Source: CAYOYK01 sp964408185 (lineage in GTDB: Bacteria > Bacillota > Clostridia > Christensenellales > Aristaeellaceae). Taken from it: a stretch of 23,029 nucleotides of DNA. The notes under the pieces were generated by a model. It was not told where the DNA came from and made no database searches. It was given only the letters and a program-made list of their open reading frames with translations. A program made the position numbers and the translations under genes. The DNA lies in the NCBI GenBank assembly GCA_964408185.1, contig CAYOYK010000040.1:1-23029 (forward strand), read 5' to 3'. Of this stretch, positions 15,859 to 23,029 are shown in pieces (position 1 is the stretch's first letter; every line of letters starts with the position of its first letter).

Positions 15859-17271
15859 TCAGAAGCCCTGCGGCGGCGCGGCCTCCAGTATCTTTTTCTC
15901 CATGGCCAGCATGCCGTAGCGGTCTACCTCGCCCTTGTCCTTGGGGCCGTGCGTCAGGCAGCCCGCGCCGCCGATGCACCCGCCCACGCAGGCCATGCCC
16001 TCGATAAAGTTGCCGGGCAGCCGCCCCGCCCGCTGCTGGAGAAGCGCCGCGCGGCAGGCCTCCAGCCCGTCGCAGACCACGGGCTGCGCTTCAAAATCGA
16101 TTTGCTGCTCGCGCAGCGCCTGCGCCACGGCCTCGCTCAGCCCGCCGCTGCGCGCGAAGATGCGCCCGTAGTACGAGGCGTTATCCAGCACGTCCTCCGG
16201 CAGGGCGGACACGTCAAAATCGCGGCTGTCCAGCCATGCCTGCAACTCCTCAAACGTGAGCACGCAGTCCACATACGGGGCGACCTCCGGGCGCTCGCGC
16301 TCCTGCTTTTTGGCCGTGCACGGGCCGATAAACACCACCCGCGCGCCGGGATCGGTGCGCTTGAGGTACGCGGCCAGCATCGCCATGGGCGAGGGCGTAT
16401 GGCTCACCAGCGGCAGCAGGTCGGGGAACTCGGTCTGCACATACCGCACAAAGGCCGGGCAGCACGAGGAGATCAGCGCGCCCTTTTCGGCCAGCTCGCG
16501 GGCCTCGGCAAGGGCGGTCATGTCCGCGCCGAGGGCGGCCTCCACCACGGCGTGGAAGCCCAGCTTCCTCAGCGCCGCGACCACCTGCCCCAGCTTGGCG
16601 TAGCGGAACTGGCTGCTGATGGACGGGGCGACCACCGCGTACACGCGGCTCTCCTTTTGGCGCACCAGCTCGATGGCCTGCGGCAAATAGCACTTGTCCT
16701 GCACCGCGCCGAAGGGGCACTGGTAGGCGCACGCGCCGCAATCGGTACACTTGTCGCCGTCGATGGCCGCCACGCTGTCCTCGCCCATGTGGATGGCGTG
16801 GGCCTTGCAGGCGTTCTCGCAGGGGCGGCGGTGGTTCTGGATGGCGCTGTACGGGCACACGGCGGCGCAGCGGCCGCAGCCGACGCACTTGGCGGGGTCG
16901 ATGCGGGCGCGGCGGTCCTCGTCGATGGAAATGGCCTGCTTGGGGCAGGCGGCCATGCAGCGGTGGGCGATGCACCCGCGGCAGTTGTGCGTGACCTGAT
17001 AGCCGCTCACCGGGCACTCGTCGCACGCGATGGGGATGGTCTCGATGACGCGGGGGTTGCTTTTCTCGCCGCCGAGGGCGATCTTGACGCGCTCGCCGAG
17101 GATGGCGCGCTCCTTGTAGATGCAGCAGCGCATGGTGGCCTTGGGGCCGGGCGCGAGCAGCTTGGGCACGTCCACGCAGGCGGAGGTCAGGGCACCCTCG
17201 TAGGCGCGCTGAGCGACCTGCTTGAGCACCTCATACTTGAGCTTTTGCACGTCGGTATCGAAAATGCGCAC
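15859..17271 (-). CDS. [FeFe]-hydrogenase, group B type, with N-terminal ferredoxin domain
   Basis: A 470-residue protein. A family-specific N-terminal region is followed by 4Fe-4S motifs at Cys97/100/105/109, Cys129/132/135/139 (CVGCGRCAAVCP) and Cys175/178/181/185 (CTDCGACAYQCP), with extra cysteines at 151, 155 and 194. The H-cluster motifs are SSCCPAF (Cys270, Cys271), FIGPCTAKK (Cys318) and EGMACVGGCIGGAG (Cys428, Cys432). All H-cluster cysteines are present. The SCCPAF form and the N-terminal arrangement fit the group B monomeric class rather than the bidirectional group A. It begins 12 bp after the phosphatase region and is the last gene of the operon. Ferredoxin-linked H2 production or uptake is expected; group B enzymes are poorly characterised. 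Confidence 0.92.
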   Translation of the reverse strand: MRIFDTDVQKLKYEVLKQVAQRAYEGALTSACVDVPKLLAPGPKATMRCCIYKERAILGERVKIALGGEKSNPRVIETIPIACDECPVSGYQVTHNCRGCIAHRCMAACPKQAISIDEDRRARIDPAKCVGCGRCAAVCPYSAIQNHRRPCENACKAHAIHMGEDSVAAIDGDKCTDCGACAYQCPFGAVQDKCYLPQAIELVRQKESRVYAVVAPSISSQFRYAKLGQVVAALRKLGFHAVVEAALGADMTALAEARELAEKGALISSCCPAFVRYVQTEFPDLLPLVSHTPSPMAMLAAYLKRTDPGARVVFIGPCTAKKQERERPEVAPYVDCVLTFEELQAWLDSRDFDVSALPEDVLDNASYYGRIFARSGGLSEAVAQALREQQIDFEAQPVVCDGLEACRAALLQQRAGRLPGNFIEGMACVGGCIGGAGCLTHGPKDKGEVDRYGMLAMEKKILEAAPPQGF

Positions 17272-17283
17272 GGAATCGCCTCC

Positions 17284-17730
17284 TTAAAAATAGCTGACGC
17301 GCACGCGCTTGCCCATGGCCTCCAGGGCCTGCGCGAGCTGGCTGATGATTTGCAGCTTGACGCCGAAGCGGATGGGCAGGCCGGGGTCCTGATGGGCGGG
17401 GTTGACGGCCTGCCCCACGAAGAAGTGCACGTCCGTCGCCCGCTGGATCAGCTCGCGCGCGATCAGGCTCGCGCCGTCCTTCCGCACGGCCCATTGGGGC
17501 GCGAGGCGGGCGGACTCGTTGAAATCCTGCGCGTAGGCCAGCGCCTTGGAGAGCGTCACCACGCCCTCGGTCAGCAGGTCTACGCCCTGCAAGCGGCTGA
17601 TGGGCGGCACGTCGGGGTCGATGTACTCCAAGCTGGTATCGATGGGCTTGCCGAGGAACCGCGCCGCGAGCTGGCCCGTCGTGCCGCCGCAGACGATCTT
17701 TTCGCCGCCGGAGGCAAAGAACAGGTGCAT
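17284..17730 (-). CDS. C-terminal part of the SpoIIE-type phosphatase, separated by a frameshift
   Basis: A 148-residue frame starting MHLFFASGGEKIVCGGTTG. In hydrogenase-linked SpoIIE-type phosphatases of Clostridia, as I recall them, this region is the C-terminal extension of one continuous protein. The 17 codons before this ATG, in the same frame (17781-17731), read VNLWVGPPADRAQDDKL. They continue the conserved sequence but overlap the end of the preceding reading frame. The ATG overlaps the upstream TGA by one base (TGATG), so translation restart is possible. Function of the extension is unknown. Either one gene was broken by a 1-nt indel or assembly error, or a frameshift is used. Confidence 0.75.
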   Translation of the reverse strand: MHLFFASGGEKIVCGGTTGQLAARFLGKPIDTSLEYIDPDVPPISRLQGVDLLTEGVVTLSKALAYAQDFNESARLAPQWAVRKDGASLIARELIQRATDVHFFVGQAVNPAHQDPGLPIRFGVKLQIISQLAQALEAMGKRVRVSYF

Positions 17731-18455
17731 CAGCTTGTCATCCTGCGCGCGGTCGGCCGGGGGGCCGACCCACAGGTTGACCGCGTGGCGGCTGCGCGGC
17801 GCACCACGGCCAGCGTGGTATCATCGCCCGGCGCGCGGCCGTACAGGCGGTCGCACTCATCGGCCAGCAGGCCCGCCATCGCCTTGGCGGTGGTCTCCGG
17901 CTGCCAGTTGGCGCTGGCGTAATCCGCCAGCTTGTCCCGCGTCCAGCCAAAGTTGAAGGCCATGCCCACGCCGGCGTACTCCGCGCCGTCGCTCATGGCA
18001 ATGAGCATATCGCCCTCGCGCAGTGTCAGGCTGCTCTCCCACACCGTTTTGCCCGCGATCTCCCGCGTCGCGGTGGGGTAGGGCGTCACCTCGCCGTCGC
18101 GCAGCAGGATGGTGGCGGGGTTATCCAGCTGGATGATCCGCGCCGCTTGGCCGTCCATTTGCAGGATGGTGAACGTGGAGTAGGCCACGCCGCGCACCTT
18201 GCACACCGGCAGCGTGCGGGCGACCGCCGCGACGCATTCCTCCAACGGTACGCCGCCGGAGAGCATCCGGCACAGCAGCGTGCTGGTCAGCGTGGCGAGG
18301 ATGTTCGCCTTTACGCCGCTGCCCAGCCCGTCGGAGAGCACCAGCGTCAGCTTGTCGCCGCCGCCGCCCTCGCAGGCCACGCGGTCGCCGCAGAGGGCCT
18401 CGCCGCATTTGTTCAGGCTTACATAGCCGGTCTCGGTCCACAGCTCGTTTGTCAT
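17730..18455 (-). CDS. SpoIIE-family PP2C-type serine phosphatase (N-terminal catalytic part)
   Basis: A 241-codon frame with a SpoIIE/PP2C phosphatase domain: LVLSDGLGSGVKA (metal Asp42), IAMSDGAEYAG (Asp156) and GDDTTLAVV (Asp211/Asp212). All expected metal-binding aspartates are present. It starts with ATG overlapping the hydS stop codon (ATGA), so translation is coupled. After about Arg225 the sequence becomes non-homologous (STCGSAPRPTARR), while the conserved continuation is found in the -1 frame. In the established group C hydrogenase clusters a phosphatase of this kind accompanies the sensor hydrogenase, so it probably relays its signal by dephosphorylating a protein; the target is unknown. 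Confidence 0.88.
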   Translation of the reverse strand: MTNELWTETGYVSLNKCGEALCGDRVACEGGGGDKLTLVLSDGLGSGVKANILATLTSTLLCRMLSGGVPLEECVAAVARTLPVCKVRGVAYSTFTILQMDGQAARIIQLDNPATILLRDGEVTPYPTATREIAGKTVWESSLTLREGDMLIAMSDGAEYAGVGMAFNFGWTRDKLADYASANWQPETTAKAMAGLLADECDRLYGRAPGDDTTLAVVRRAAATRSTCGSAPRPTARRMTS

Positions 18456-20140
18456 TTGGGCTCGCTCCCCCGCGCGACCGGGTGCAGCGCGTCCTTCAGC
18501 TGGGTCAGCGCGATCTGCGTCTCGGCGGTCGTCTCGCCCAGCAGCGAGGCGATCTCCTGCACGGCGCGCATTTGTTTTTCAATGACTTGGCTGGTCACCT
18601 CGGCGGTGCGCTTTTGCAGGGCCTCGTCGGTCTGGCGGCTGCGCTCGCGCTGCGTCACATCCCGCAGGAGCACGATCAGCGCGCCGGAGGCGCGGTCGCA
18701 CAGCACGCTCTGCTCCACGTAGCGGTTGTAATCCGGCAAGAATTTGAGCTGATTGCTCTCGCCGCGCGCCTCGGCAAGCGCGCGCTGGAAAGGCTCCGGG
18801 TCGAGCAGGCGCTCGATGGGCTCGCGCAGCAGGTCGTCCTCGGTGCGCAGGCCGAACAGCGCCACGGCGGCCGGGTTGAGCTGCTGCACGGTCAGCTGAT
18901 CGTCCAGCACCAGCACGGCGGAGGGCATGCTGCGCAAGATCGCGTCGCTGAAGCTCTCGGCCTTGGACTTGAGGTACGGCAGGCACATGGAGATATCCGC
19001 CTTGCCCGCGAGCACGGCGGCGGCCTTTTCGCGGCAGGTGTTGTAGCCGCAGGAGCCGCAGTTCAGCTCGTCCTCCGGGGTGAGCTTGCCCATGCGGCGC
19101 AGCACGTCCTCGATGGCCTTCGCGCCGGGGCGCACGGTCTGCACGCCCAAAAAGGCGAACGAGTGCCCGATGTCCGCGGGCGCGTCGCCGTCAAAGCGGC
19201 CGTCGCCCGCGTAGCGTTCCACGCGCAGGGCCCCGCGCAGGCGGCGCTCCCGGTGCTCGCGGATGCAGGGGCCGTTTACGCAGCCGCCCTCGCAGGCGCT
19301 CATCTCGATGAGCACATGGTCGGGCATGGCGGACAGCATCTCCTCCAGCACGGCCTGACAGTTTTCCATGCCGTCCACGGCTACGCGGCGGTAGCCCTCC
19401 ACCTTGCGCGTGGCCTTGAGCACGCCGCCCGTAGCGGGGTAGAAGCGCGCGCGCGCGCCGTTCTGCTCGGCCACGTCGCGCTCCGGCAGCGCGATATCCT
19501 CGGCGGCGAGCCAATCGCGCAGCTCGTCGTAGGTCAGCACCGCGTCCACGTAGGCGCTCTGGTCGGCCTCGCCCTTTTTGGCGATGCACGGGCCGATGAA
19601 CACGGTGTAGCAATCCGGGTCGGCCTCCTTGAGGGACTTGCAGTGCGCCTGCATGGGCGACAGCGTTTTGGCGAGGCTGGGGAGCAGCGTGGGGTAATAC
19701 TTCTGGATCAGGCTGTTCACAGCGGGGCAGCAGCTGGTGATGAGCGCGGCGGGGGCCTCGTCCTGCAGCGAGCGCGCGTACGCGTCGCTGACGAACTGCG
19801 CGCCCACGGCGGTTTCGCTCACATCGGCAAAGCCGATGGCGCGCAGCGCGGCGGACATATCCTCCAGCCCGGAGACCGCAAAGTCCGCGATAAAGCTGGG
19901 CGCGAGGCTGCACACCACGCGCCGGCCGGCCTGCATGGCGCGGCGGACGCCGTCCGCGTCGGCGCGGACGCGCTTGGCCTTTTGCGGGCACGCCACAAAG
20001 CAGCGCCCGCAGAGGACGCATTCCTGCGGGATGATCTCCGCGCGGCCGTTTGCAAACTTAATGGCCTTGACCGCGCAGGTGCGGATGCACTTATAGCAAT
20101 CCTTGCAGTGGTTTTCCTCTAAAATGAGCACATCGTTCAT
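18452..20140 (-). CDS. hydS: Group C (putative sensory) [FeFe]-hydrogenase with PAS domain
   Basis: A 562-residue protein. The N-terminal ferredoxin domain has two 4Fe-4S motifs (Cys12/15/18/22 and Cys41/44/47/51). The H-cluster motifs are LITSCCPAV (Cys137, Cys138), FIGPCIAKKGE (Cys185) and MSACEGGCVNGP (Cys283, Cys287). A second iron-sulfur motif, CGSCGYNTCREKA...MC, spans about 361-386. It is followed by a PAS domain (about 400-495) and a predicted coiled coil (500-540). This is the layout of HydS-type sensory hydrogenases, thought to sense H2 and regulate other hydrogenases. I set the start at 20140, with AAGGAG upstream; the longer frame is repeat DNA. The stop overlaps the phosphatase start. 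The final segment has no kinase, so output probably passes to the phosphatase. Confidence 0.92.
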   Translation of the reverse strand: MNDVLILEENHCKDCYKCIRTCAVKAIKFANGRAEIIPQECVLCGRCFVACPQKAKRVRADADGVRRAMQAGRRVVCSLAPSFIADFAVSGLEDMSAALRAIGFADVSETAVGAQFVSDAYARSLQDEAPAALITSCCPAVNSLIQKYYPTLLPSLAKTLSPMQAHCKSLKEADPDCYTVFIGPCIAKKGEADQSAYVDAVLTYDELRDWLAAEDIALPERDVAEQNGARARFYPATGGVLKATRKVEGYRRVAVDGMENCQAVLEEMLSAMPDHVLIEMSACEGGCVNGPCIREHRERRLRGALRVERYAGDGRFDGDAPADIGHSFAFLGVQTVRPGAKAIEDVLRRMGKLTPEDELNCGSCGYNTCREKAAAVLAGKADISMCLPYLKSKAESFSDAILRSMPSAVLVLDDQLTVQQLNPAAVALFGLRTEDDLLREPIERLLDPEPFQRALAEARGESNQLKFLPDYNRYVEQSVLCDRASGALIVLLRDVTQRERSRQTDEALQKRTAEVTSQVIEKQMRAVQEIASLLGETTAETQIALTQLKDALHPVARGSEPK

Positions 20141-20157
20141 GGGGGTGTCTCCTTTTT

Positions 20158-20345
20158 TTGCGCCTGCGCGGCGCGGGCGGTGAGCCCCTTGCGGGGGGCT
20201 TGCCCCACCCTGCGGGGGGCTGTGCCCCACCCTGCGGGGTGGCTGTGCCCCCTGCGGGTGGCTGTGCCCACCCTGCGGGGTGGCTGTGCCCCCTGCGGGT
20301 GGCTGTGCCCACCCTGAGGGGTGGCTGTGCCCCACCCTGCGGGGG
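20158..20345. repeat. Tandem 19-23 bp repeats upstream of hydS
   Basis: A GGCTGTGCCCC(AC)CCTGCGGG unit recurs at about 20218, 20241, 20260, 20282, 20301 and 20323. Spacing alternates between 19 and 22-23 bp, depending on whether the arm is CCC or CCCACC. Each repeat contains the CCTGCGGG core. No gene and no recognisable hydS promoter is present. Confidence 0.75.
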
Positions 20346-20577
20346 GTGGGGAGGGACGGTGCGGCGGGGCCGCGTGCGCTGGTTTGCGCCGCGCGTGCGC
20401 CGCAGCGGGGGGCGGCCCTGCGGGGCCGCGCGCGTTTGCATGCGTGGCGCATGCGCCACGGCAGGGGCCGCGCCTGCGGGCGGGGGGGTCGCCCGCCGTT
20501 GCGGGCGGGAACGGTGCCCCACCCTGCGGGGTGGGGAGGGGCGGCCTGCGGGCCGCGTGCCCCGACCTGCGGGCCGG
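20346..20577. repeat. Variable-arm CCTGCGGG hairpins upstream of hydS
   Basis: No gene. Hairpins include GGCCCTGCGGGGCC, a GCATGCGTGGCGCATGC-like repeat, CGCGCCTGCGGGCG, GGCGGCCTGCGGGCCGC and CCCCGACCTGCGGGCCGGGG, the last abutting element copy 4. Confidence 0.6.
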
Positions 20578-20840
20578 GGTTCGTCACTTTTCTTTTCAGC
20601 TGAAAAGAAAAGTAACCAAAAGAAACAGCGCGATTGAGGCCGATCGATGGGCCAGCACGCCCGTCTTGTGCTACAAGCGATCGCCCAGAGAGCTTGCGTG
20701 ATAGCGTTAGCACGCCTGCGGTGCCGGGGTTGGCTGAACTGCTGCCCCGCGTTCGCAGGCTTGTTCCCGTGCAAGGGACGGCATGCAGGCATGGTGGCCC
20801 TGCGGGGCCCTCGATTGGCTTGCCGCGCCTGCGGGCGCGG
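20578..20840 (+). repeat. 263-bp intergenic element, copy 4
   Basis: Full length and the same orientation as copy 1, with the 28-bp palindrome at 20586-20613 and the terminal hairpin at 20823-20840. The variable patch is at about 20751-20759. It lies in the gap between the [2Fe-2S] gene and hydS. Confidence 0.9.
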
Positions 20841-20896
20841 GGGGAACGAAGCAAACCCCGCATGCCTTGGGCGCAATGTCCTAAACACGCGTGGGA

Positions 20897-21280
20897 GCAA
20901 AGCCAATACCGCATTTCCTGCGGAGCAATGCCCTAGGCAAGCGGGGGCAAAGCCAACGCCGCGTTCCCTGCGAAGCAACGCCCAAGACAGCGGGTAAGCG
21001 AAGCTAACGCCGCGTCGCCTGCGAAGCAATGTCCCAGTCATGCGGGGGCAAAGCCAATACCGCGTTCCCTGCAAAGCAATGTCCCAGTCATGCGGGGGAG
21101 CAAAGCCAATACCGCATTTCCTGCGGAGCAATGCCCTAGGCAAGCGGGGGCAAAGCCAATACCGCGTTCCCTGCAAAGCAATGCCCTAGGCAAGCGGGGG
21201 CAAAGCCAACGCCGCGTTCCCTGCGGGCACAACGCCCAAGGCGAGCCGGGGAGCAAAGCCAATACCGCGTTTCCTAGGGG
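20897..21280. repeat. Tandem array of eight 50-53 bp units
   Basis: Units with GCAAAGCCAATACCGCGTT begin at 20897, 20947, 20998, 21048, 21100, 21150, 21200 and 21253. The joints read CTGCAAAGCAATGCCCTAGG or variants such as TGTCCCAGTCATG. It is the same family, in the opposite orientation, as the arrays at 5741, 12294 and 12612. Variation is scattered and there are no unique spacers. Confidence 0.88.
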
Positions 21281-21284
21281 GACG

Positions 21285-21418
21285 CAAGACGGCGAAGCCG
21301 TCGGTGAGGGGGGACGAAGTCCCCTCTTACAAGGGCGCTTTAGCGCCCGCCGTCGTCCCCTCTTACGCGGGCGCTTTAGCGCCCGCCGTTAGCGCCCGCC
21401 GTTAGCGCCCGCCGTCAC
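21285..21418. repeat. Hairpin module overlapping the 3' end of the [2Fe-2S] gene
   Basis: Hairpins in order are GACGGCGAAGCCGTC (21288-21302), GGGGACGAAGTCCCC (21310-21324) and GGGCGCTTTAGCGCCC (21333-21348 and again 21369-21384). They are followed by two further copies of a 13-bp GCGCCCGCCGTTA unit. The order mirrors the modules at 12210 and 12528 in reverse. The stop codon of the neighbouring gene lies inside these repeats. Confidence 0.8.
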
Positions 21419-21652
21419 GGCGGTTAGCACGTTTTGCTTAAAAAACTCCTCTACCGTTTCCGGGGAGACGGAGAAGGGCTTTTCGTCCAGCGTCAGGCAT
21501 ACGCCGTTCTGGCAGTTGCCCATGCAAAAGCGGCCGGACAGCTCCACTTGGTCGTCCAGTCCGTTGTCCTTGATAAGGCGTTGCAGCGTTTCCACCACGG
21601 GGCGGGAGCCCTTGAGGTGACAGCTGCTGCCGATGCACACAGCAATTTTCAT
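21389..21652 (-). CDS. Thioredoxin-like [2Fe-2S] ferredoxin (NuoE C-terminal type)
   Basis: An 87-residue protein with the thioredoxin-like [2Fe-2S] fold found in NuoE and in small ferredoxins of hydrogenase clusters. The cluster ligands are CIGSSC (Cys6, Cys11) and CMGNC (Cys43, Cys47); Cys52 is extra. It starts MKIAVCIGSSCHLKGS with AGGAGG eight bases upstream, so I chose ATG 21652 over the longer frame. It probably carries electrons for the hydrogenases downstream, and belongs with them in the known group C clusters. The last residues (TAGANGGR) and the stop are encoded by intergenic repeat sequence, which suggests the original 3' end was overwritten or extended. Confidence 0.88.
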   Translation of the reverse strand: MKIAVCIGSSCHLKGSRPVVETLQRLIKDNGLDDQVELSGRFCMGNCQNGVCLTLDEKPFSVSPETVEEFFKQNVLTAVTAGANGGR

Positions 21653-21845
21653 GCGGGGTTCCTCCTTTGGTTGATGAAGTGTGTGTTTGTTGATGGGCGG
21701 CGGGCGGGGCGTTCGCTTGCCGAGAGAGGCCGTTGCCTCTTCTCTCATCAGCAGGTCAGGGCCTGCGCCCTCTCTGCCATCCGCGAAGCCAAGCACCTGC
21801 ACCCAGCCCCACCATCCGCCCTGCCAACCCGCGCGCCGCCCCCCC

Positions 21846-22199
21846 GACTCCGCTGCGAGCGAGCGGAGTCAAGGGCAGGGCCCCTTGACGGAGCGAGCGG
21901 CTCCGCTTGGGAGCGAAGGAGCGCAGACGCAAAGCTACGCTTTGCGGATGTGCAGTGCTCTGCCAACCCGCGCCCACCCCCCGACTCCGCTGCGAGCGAG
22001 CGGAGTCAAGGGCAGGGCCCCTTGACGGAGCNNNNNNNNNNNNNNNNNNNNNNNNNNNNNNNNNNNNNNNNNNNNNNNNNNNNNNNNNNNNNNNNNNNNN
22101 NNNNNNNNNNNNNNNNNNNNNNNNNNNNNNNGAACGGCACCACTTGGGAGCGAAGAAGCGCAGACGCAAAGCTACGCTTTGCGGATGTGCGATGCCTCA
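21846..22199. repeat. 137-bp direct repeats flanking an assembly gap
   Basis: The sequence starting GACTCCGCTGCGAGCG at 21846 recurs at 21983, a period of 137 bp. The second copy enters the N run, and a further copy end (GGGAGCGAAGAAGCGCAGACG) emerges at about 22146. Within the unit are hairpins GACTCCGCT/AGCGGAGTC and CGCAAAGC-TAC-GCTTTGCG. The kinase gene stop codon lies at the right edge. No gene is visible from 21653 to 22196. Confidence 0.8.
22032..22131. other. Assembly gap of 100 N
   Basis: Exactly 100 undefined bases, a standard scaffold placeholder, lie inside the 137-bp repeat. True length and copy number are unknown. Confidence 0.98.
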
Positions 22200-22946
22200 C
22201 TCATAGTCGACGACGTTCACCCATTGCAGCAGCAGCTCGCGCTCCTCCGGGCGGCCCTTGACGCTCTGGCTGGCCGCGACGATGGGGATCCACTTCTCCA
22301 CATACTGCCGGGCGGTATCGCTCTTTTGGCAGAAGAGGTGCAGGTAGGCCTCGGCGTGCGCGTCCTCGCCCGCAAGGCGGAACAGCAGGTAGGTGCGGGC
22401 CGCGTCCGCGCTGGCGTTGCCCTGCGTAACATGGCTCCAATCCAGAATGTAGGCCTCGTCGTCCGGGGTGATGATGATGTTTTGGGGGTTGAAGTCCCCG
22501 TGGCAGAGCTTGTTGTGCTTGGGCATGCCCTCCAGCCGGGCGTGCAGCTCGTAGCGGGTGGTCGCGTCCAGCCCGGATAGGCTGATCTTGCGGTTCATCT
22601 TGTCCTTGAGCTTGGTGAGCAGGGGCGACGTGTGCGCCTGCACCTCCAGCTGCAAGTCCACAAAGCGGTTGAGGTATTCGTCGTAGCGGTCGGGGTTCTC
22701 CTGCATCAGGCGGGCGAGCGTTTTGCCGGGGATAAAATCGCTTACGATGGCCCACTTGCCCTCGTGCAGCGTCACCTCGCGCAGCGTGGGCACGCGCAGG
22801 CCGGTCTCCTCGGCGCGGGCCTGCCCCAGCGCCTCGTTGAGCACGTCCGTCTTGCAAACGGTCTCGTCAAACAGCTTTACGGCCAAGTCCCCATCCCGGT
22901 AAACGGTCTTGTGGTTGCGCGCGGCGATTACACGGTCCATGTTCAT
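22197..22946 (-). CDS. Aminoglycoside phosphotransferase (APH)-family small-molecule kinase
   Basis: A 249-residue kinase of the APH/choline kinase superfamily. The catalytic loop is CHGDFNPQNIII (149-159, with the Asp and Asn in place) and the metal-binding Asp169 lies in ILDWSHV, as in this family. AVKLF supplies the N-lobe lysine (Lys24), and VSDFIPGKTLARLM forms the hinge. I chose the first ATG of MNMDR because AGGAGG lies seven bases upstream, merged with the stop of the preceding adhE gene. Its substrate is unknown; nothing nearby suggests drug resistance. It follows adhE by 12 bp and may be co-transcribed. Confidence 0.88.
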   Translation of the reverse strand: MNMDRVIAARNHKTVYRDGDLAVKLFDETVCKTDVLNEALGQARAEETGLRVPTLREVTLHEGKWAIVSDFIPGKTLARLMQENPDRYDEYLNRFVDLQLEVQAHTSPLLTKLKDKMNRKISLSGLDATTRYELHARLEGMPKHNKLCHGDFNPQNIIITPDDEAYILDWSHVTQGNASADAARTYLLFRLAGEDAHAEAYLHLFCQKSDTARQYVEKWIPIVAASQSVKGRPEERELLLQWVNVVDYE

Positions 22947-22958
22947 GTCCGTCCCTCC

Positions 22959-23029
22959 TTACTGCTTGCGCCCGTAGTAGGCGTTGAGGTACATCTGCTT
23001 GATCTCGCTCATCAGCGGATAGCGCGGGT
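22959..23029 (-). CDS. adhE: Bifunctional acetaldehyde-CoA/alcohol dehydrogenase, C-terminal end (partial)
   Basis: Only the last 22 codons and the TAA are in the window; the gene continues beyond 23029. They read PRYPLMSEIKQMYLNAYYGR followed by KQ. This matches the C-terminal NPRYPLISELKQ...YYGR motif of AdhE, the fused enzyme that reduces acetyl-CoA to ethanol with NADH during fermentation. The stop codon is immediately followed by the ribosome binding site of the kinase gene (TAAGGAGG). The identification rests on a short segment, so a stand-alone iron-containing alcohol dehydrogenase is possible. Confidence 0.75.
   Translation of the reverse strand, partial: PRYPLMSEIKQMYLNAYYGRKQ

Noticed and set aside
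15949..17922. Plus-strand open frame of 657 codons, and another of 557 codons at 18449-20122
   Set aside because: Both are antisense shadows of the hydrogenase and phosphatase genes, with His/Ala/Gln/Arg-rich sequence and no domain.
20897..21280. CRISPR-like array with 50-bp period
   Set aside because: The whole unit is conserved, with no unique spacers of constant length, and no cas genes are present.

Overview
The window looks like a GC-rich member of the Clostridia, an anaerobic and probably fermentative Firmicute. The support is gene content: two [FeFe]-hydrogenase genes of the group B and group C types, a SpoIIE-type phosphatase, a DUF512 radical-SAM protein beside der, a DUF1836 protein, the end of an adhE gene, consensus sigma-A type promoters and strong AGGAGG ribosome binding sites. 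A run of exactly 100 N (22032-22131) shows it is a scaffolded draft assembly, possibly metagenomic. I cannot name a genus.

Layout. (1) 162-3330, minus strand: a likely operon of pgsA, a GMP-synthase-like gene whose glutaminase and XMP-recognition motifs are altered, and an M19 dipeptidase. (2) 3738-5268, minus: a small four-helix membrane protein and a TrmH/SpoU-type RNA methyltransferase, separated by seven 36-bp repeats that are copies of the methyltransferase gene's own 3' end. (3) 5285-6460: gene-free, holding an inverted pair of 263-bp elements around a 53-bp tandem array. (4) 6461-9148, minus: the DUF512 gene then der, preceded by a GC minisatellite. (5) 9698-12201: a DUF1836 regulator-like gene (minus) divergent from an SGNH hydrolase and an alpha/beta hydrolase (plus), each with a clear promoter. 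(6) 12202-13226: gene-free repeats with a 318-bp tandem duplication and a third 263-bp element. (7) purA (minus) divergent from an exported FMN-binding protein gene (plus). (8) 15859-20140, minus: a hydrogenase operon of hydS-like group C hydrogenase with PAS domain, SpoIIE-type phosphatase (frameshifted as assembled) and group B hydrogenase; the [2Fe-2S] thioredoxin-like gene upstream is cut off from it by 1.25 kb of repeats carrying the fourth 263-bp element. (9) After the gap-containing repeats, an APH-type kinase and the last 22 codons of adhE.

The genes are mostly ordinary. The unusual content lies between them. Four elements of exactly 263 bp each begin near a perfect 28-bp AT-rich palindrome and end in a GC hairpin. 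They are accompanied by 50-53 bp tandem arrays and by many short hairpins that keep a constant core (CCTGCGGG, CTTCG or CTTTAG) while the arms change together. This looks like a modular intergenic repeat system, which I do not recognise as a named family. Other items worth checking are the divergent GMP-synthase paralogue, the split phosphatase in the hydrogen-sensing cluster, and the repeat array made from a gene's stop-codon region.
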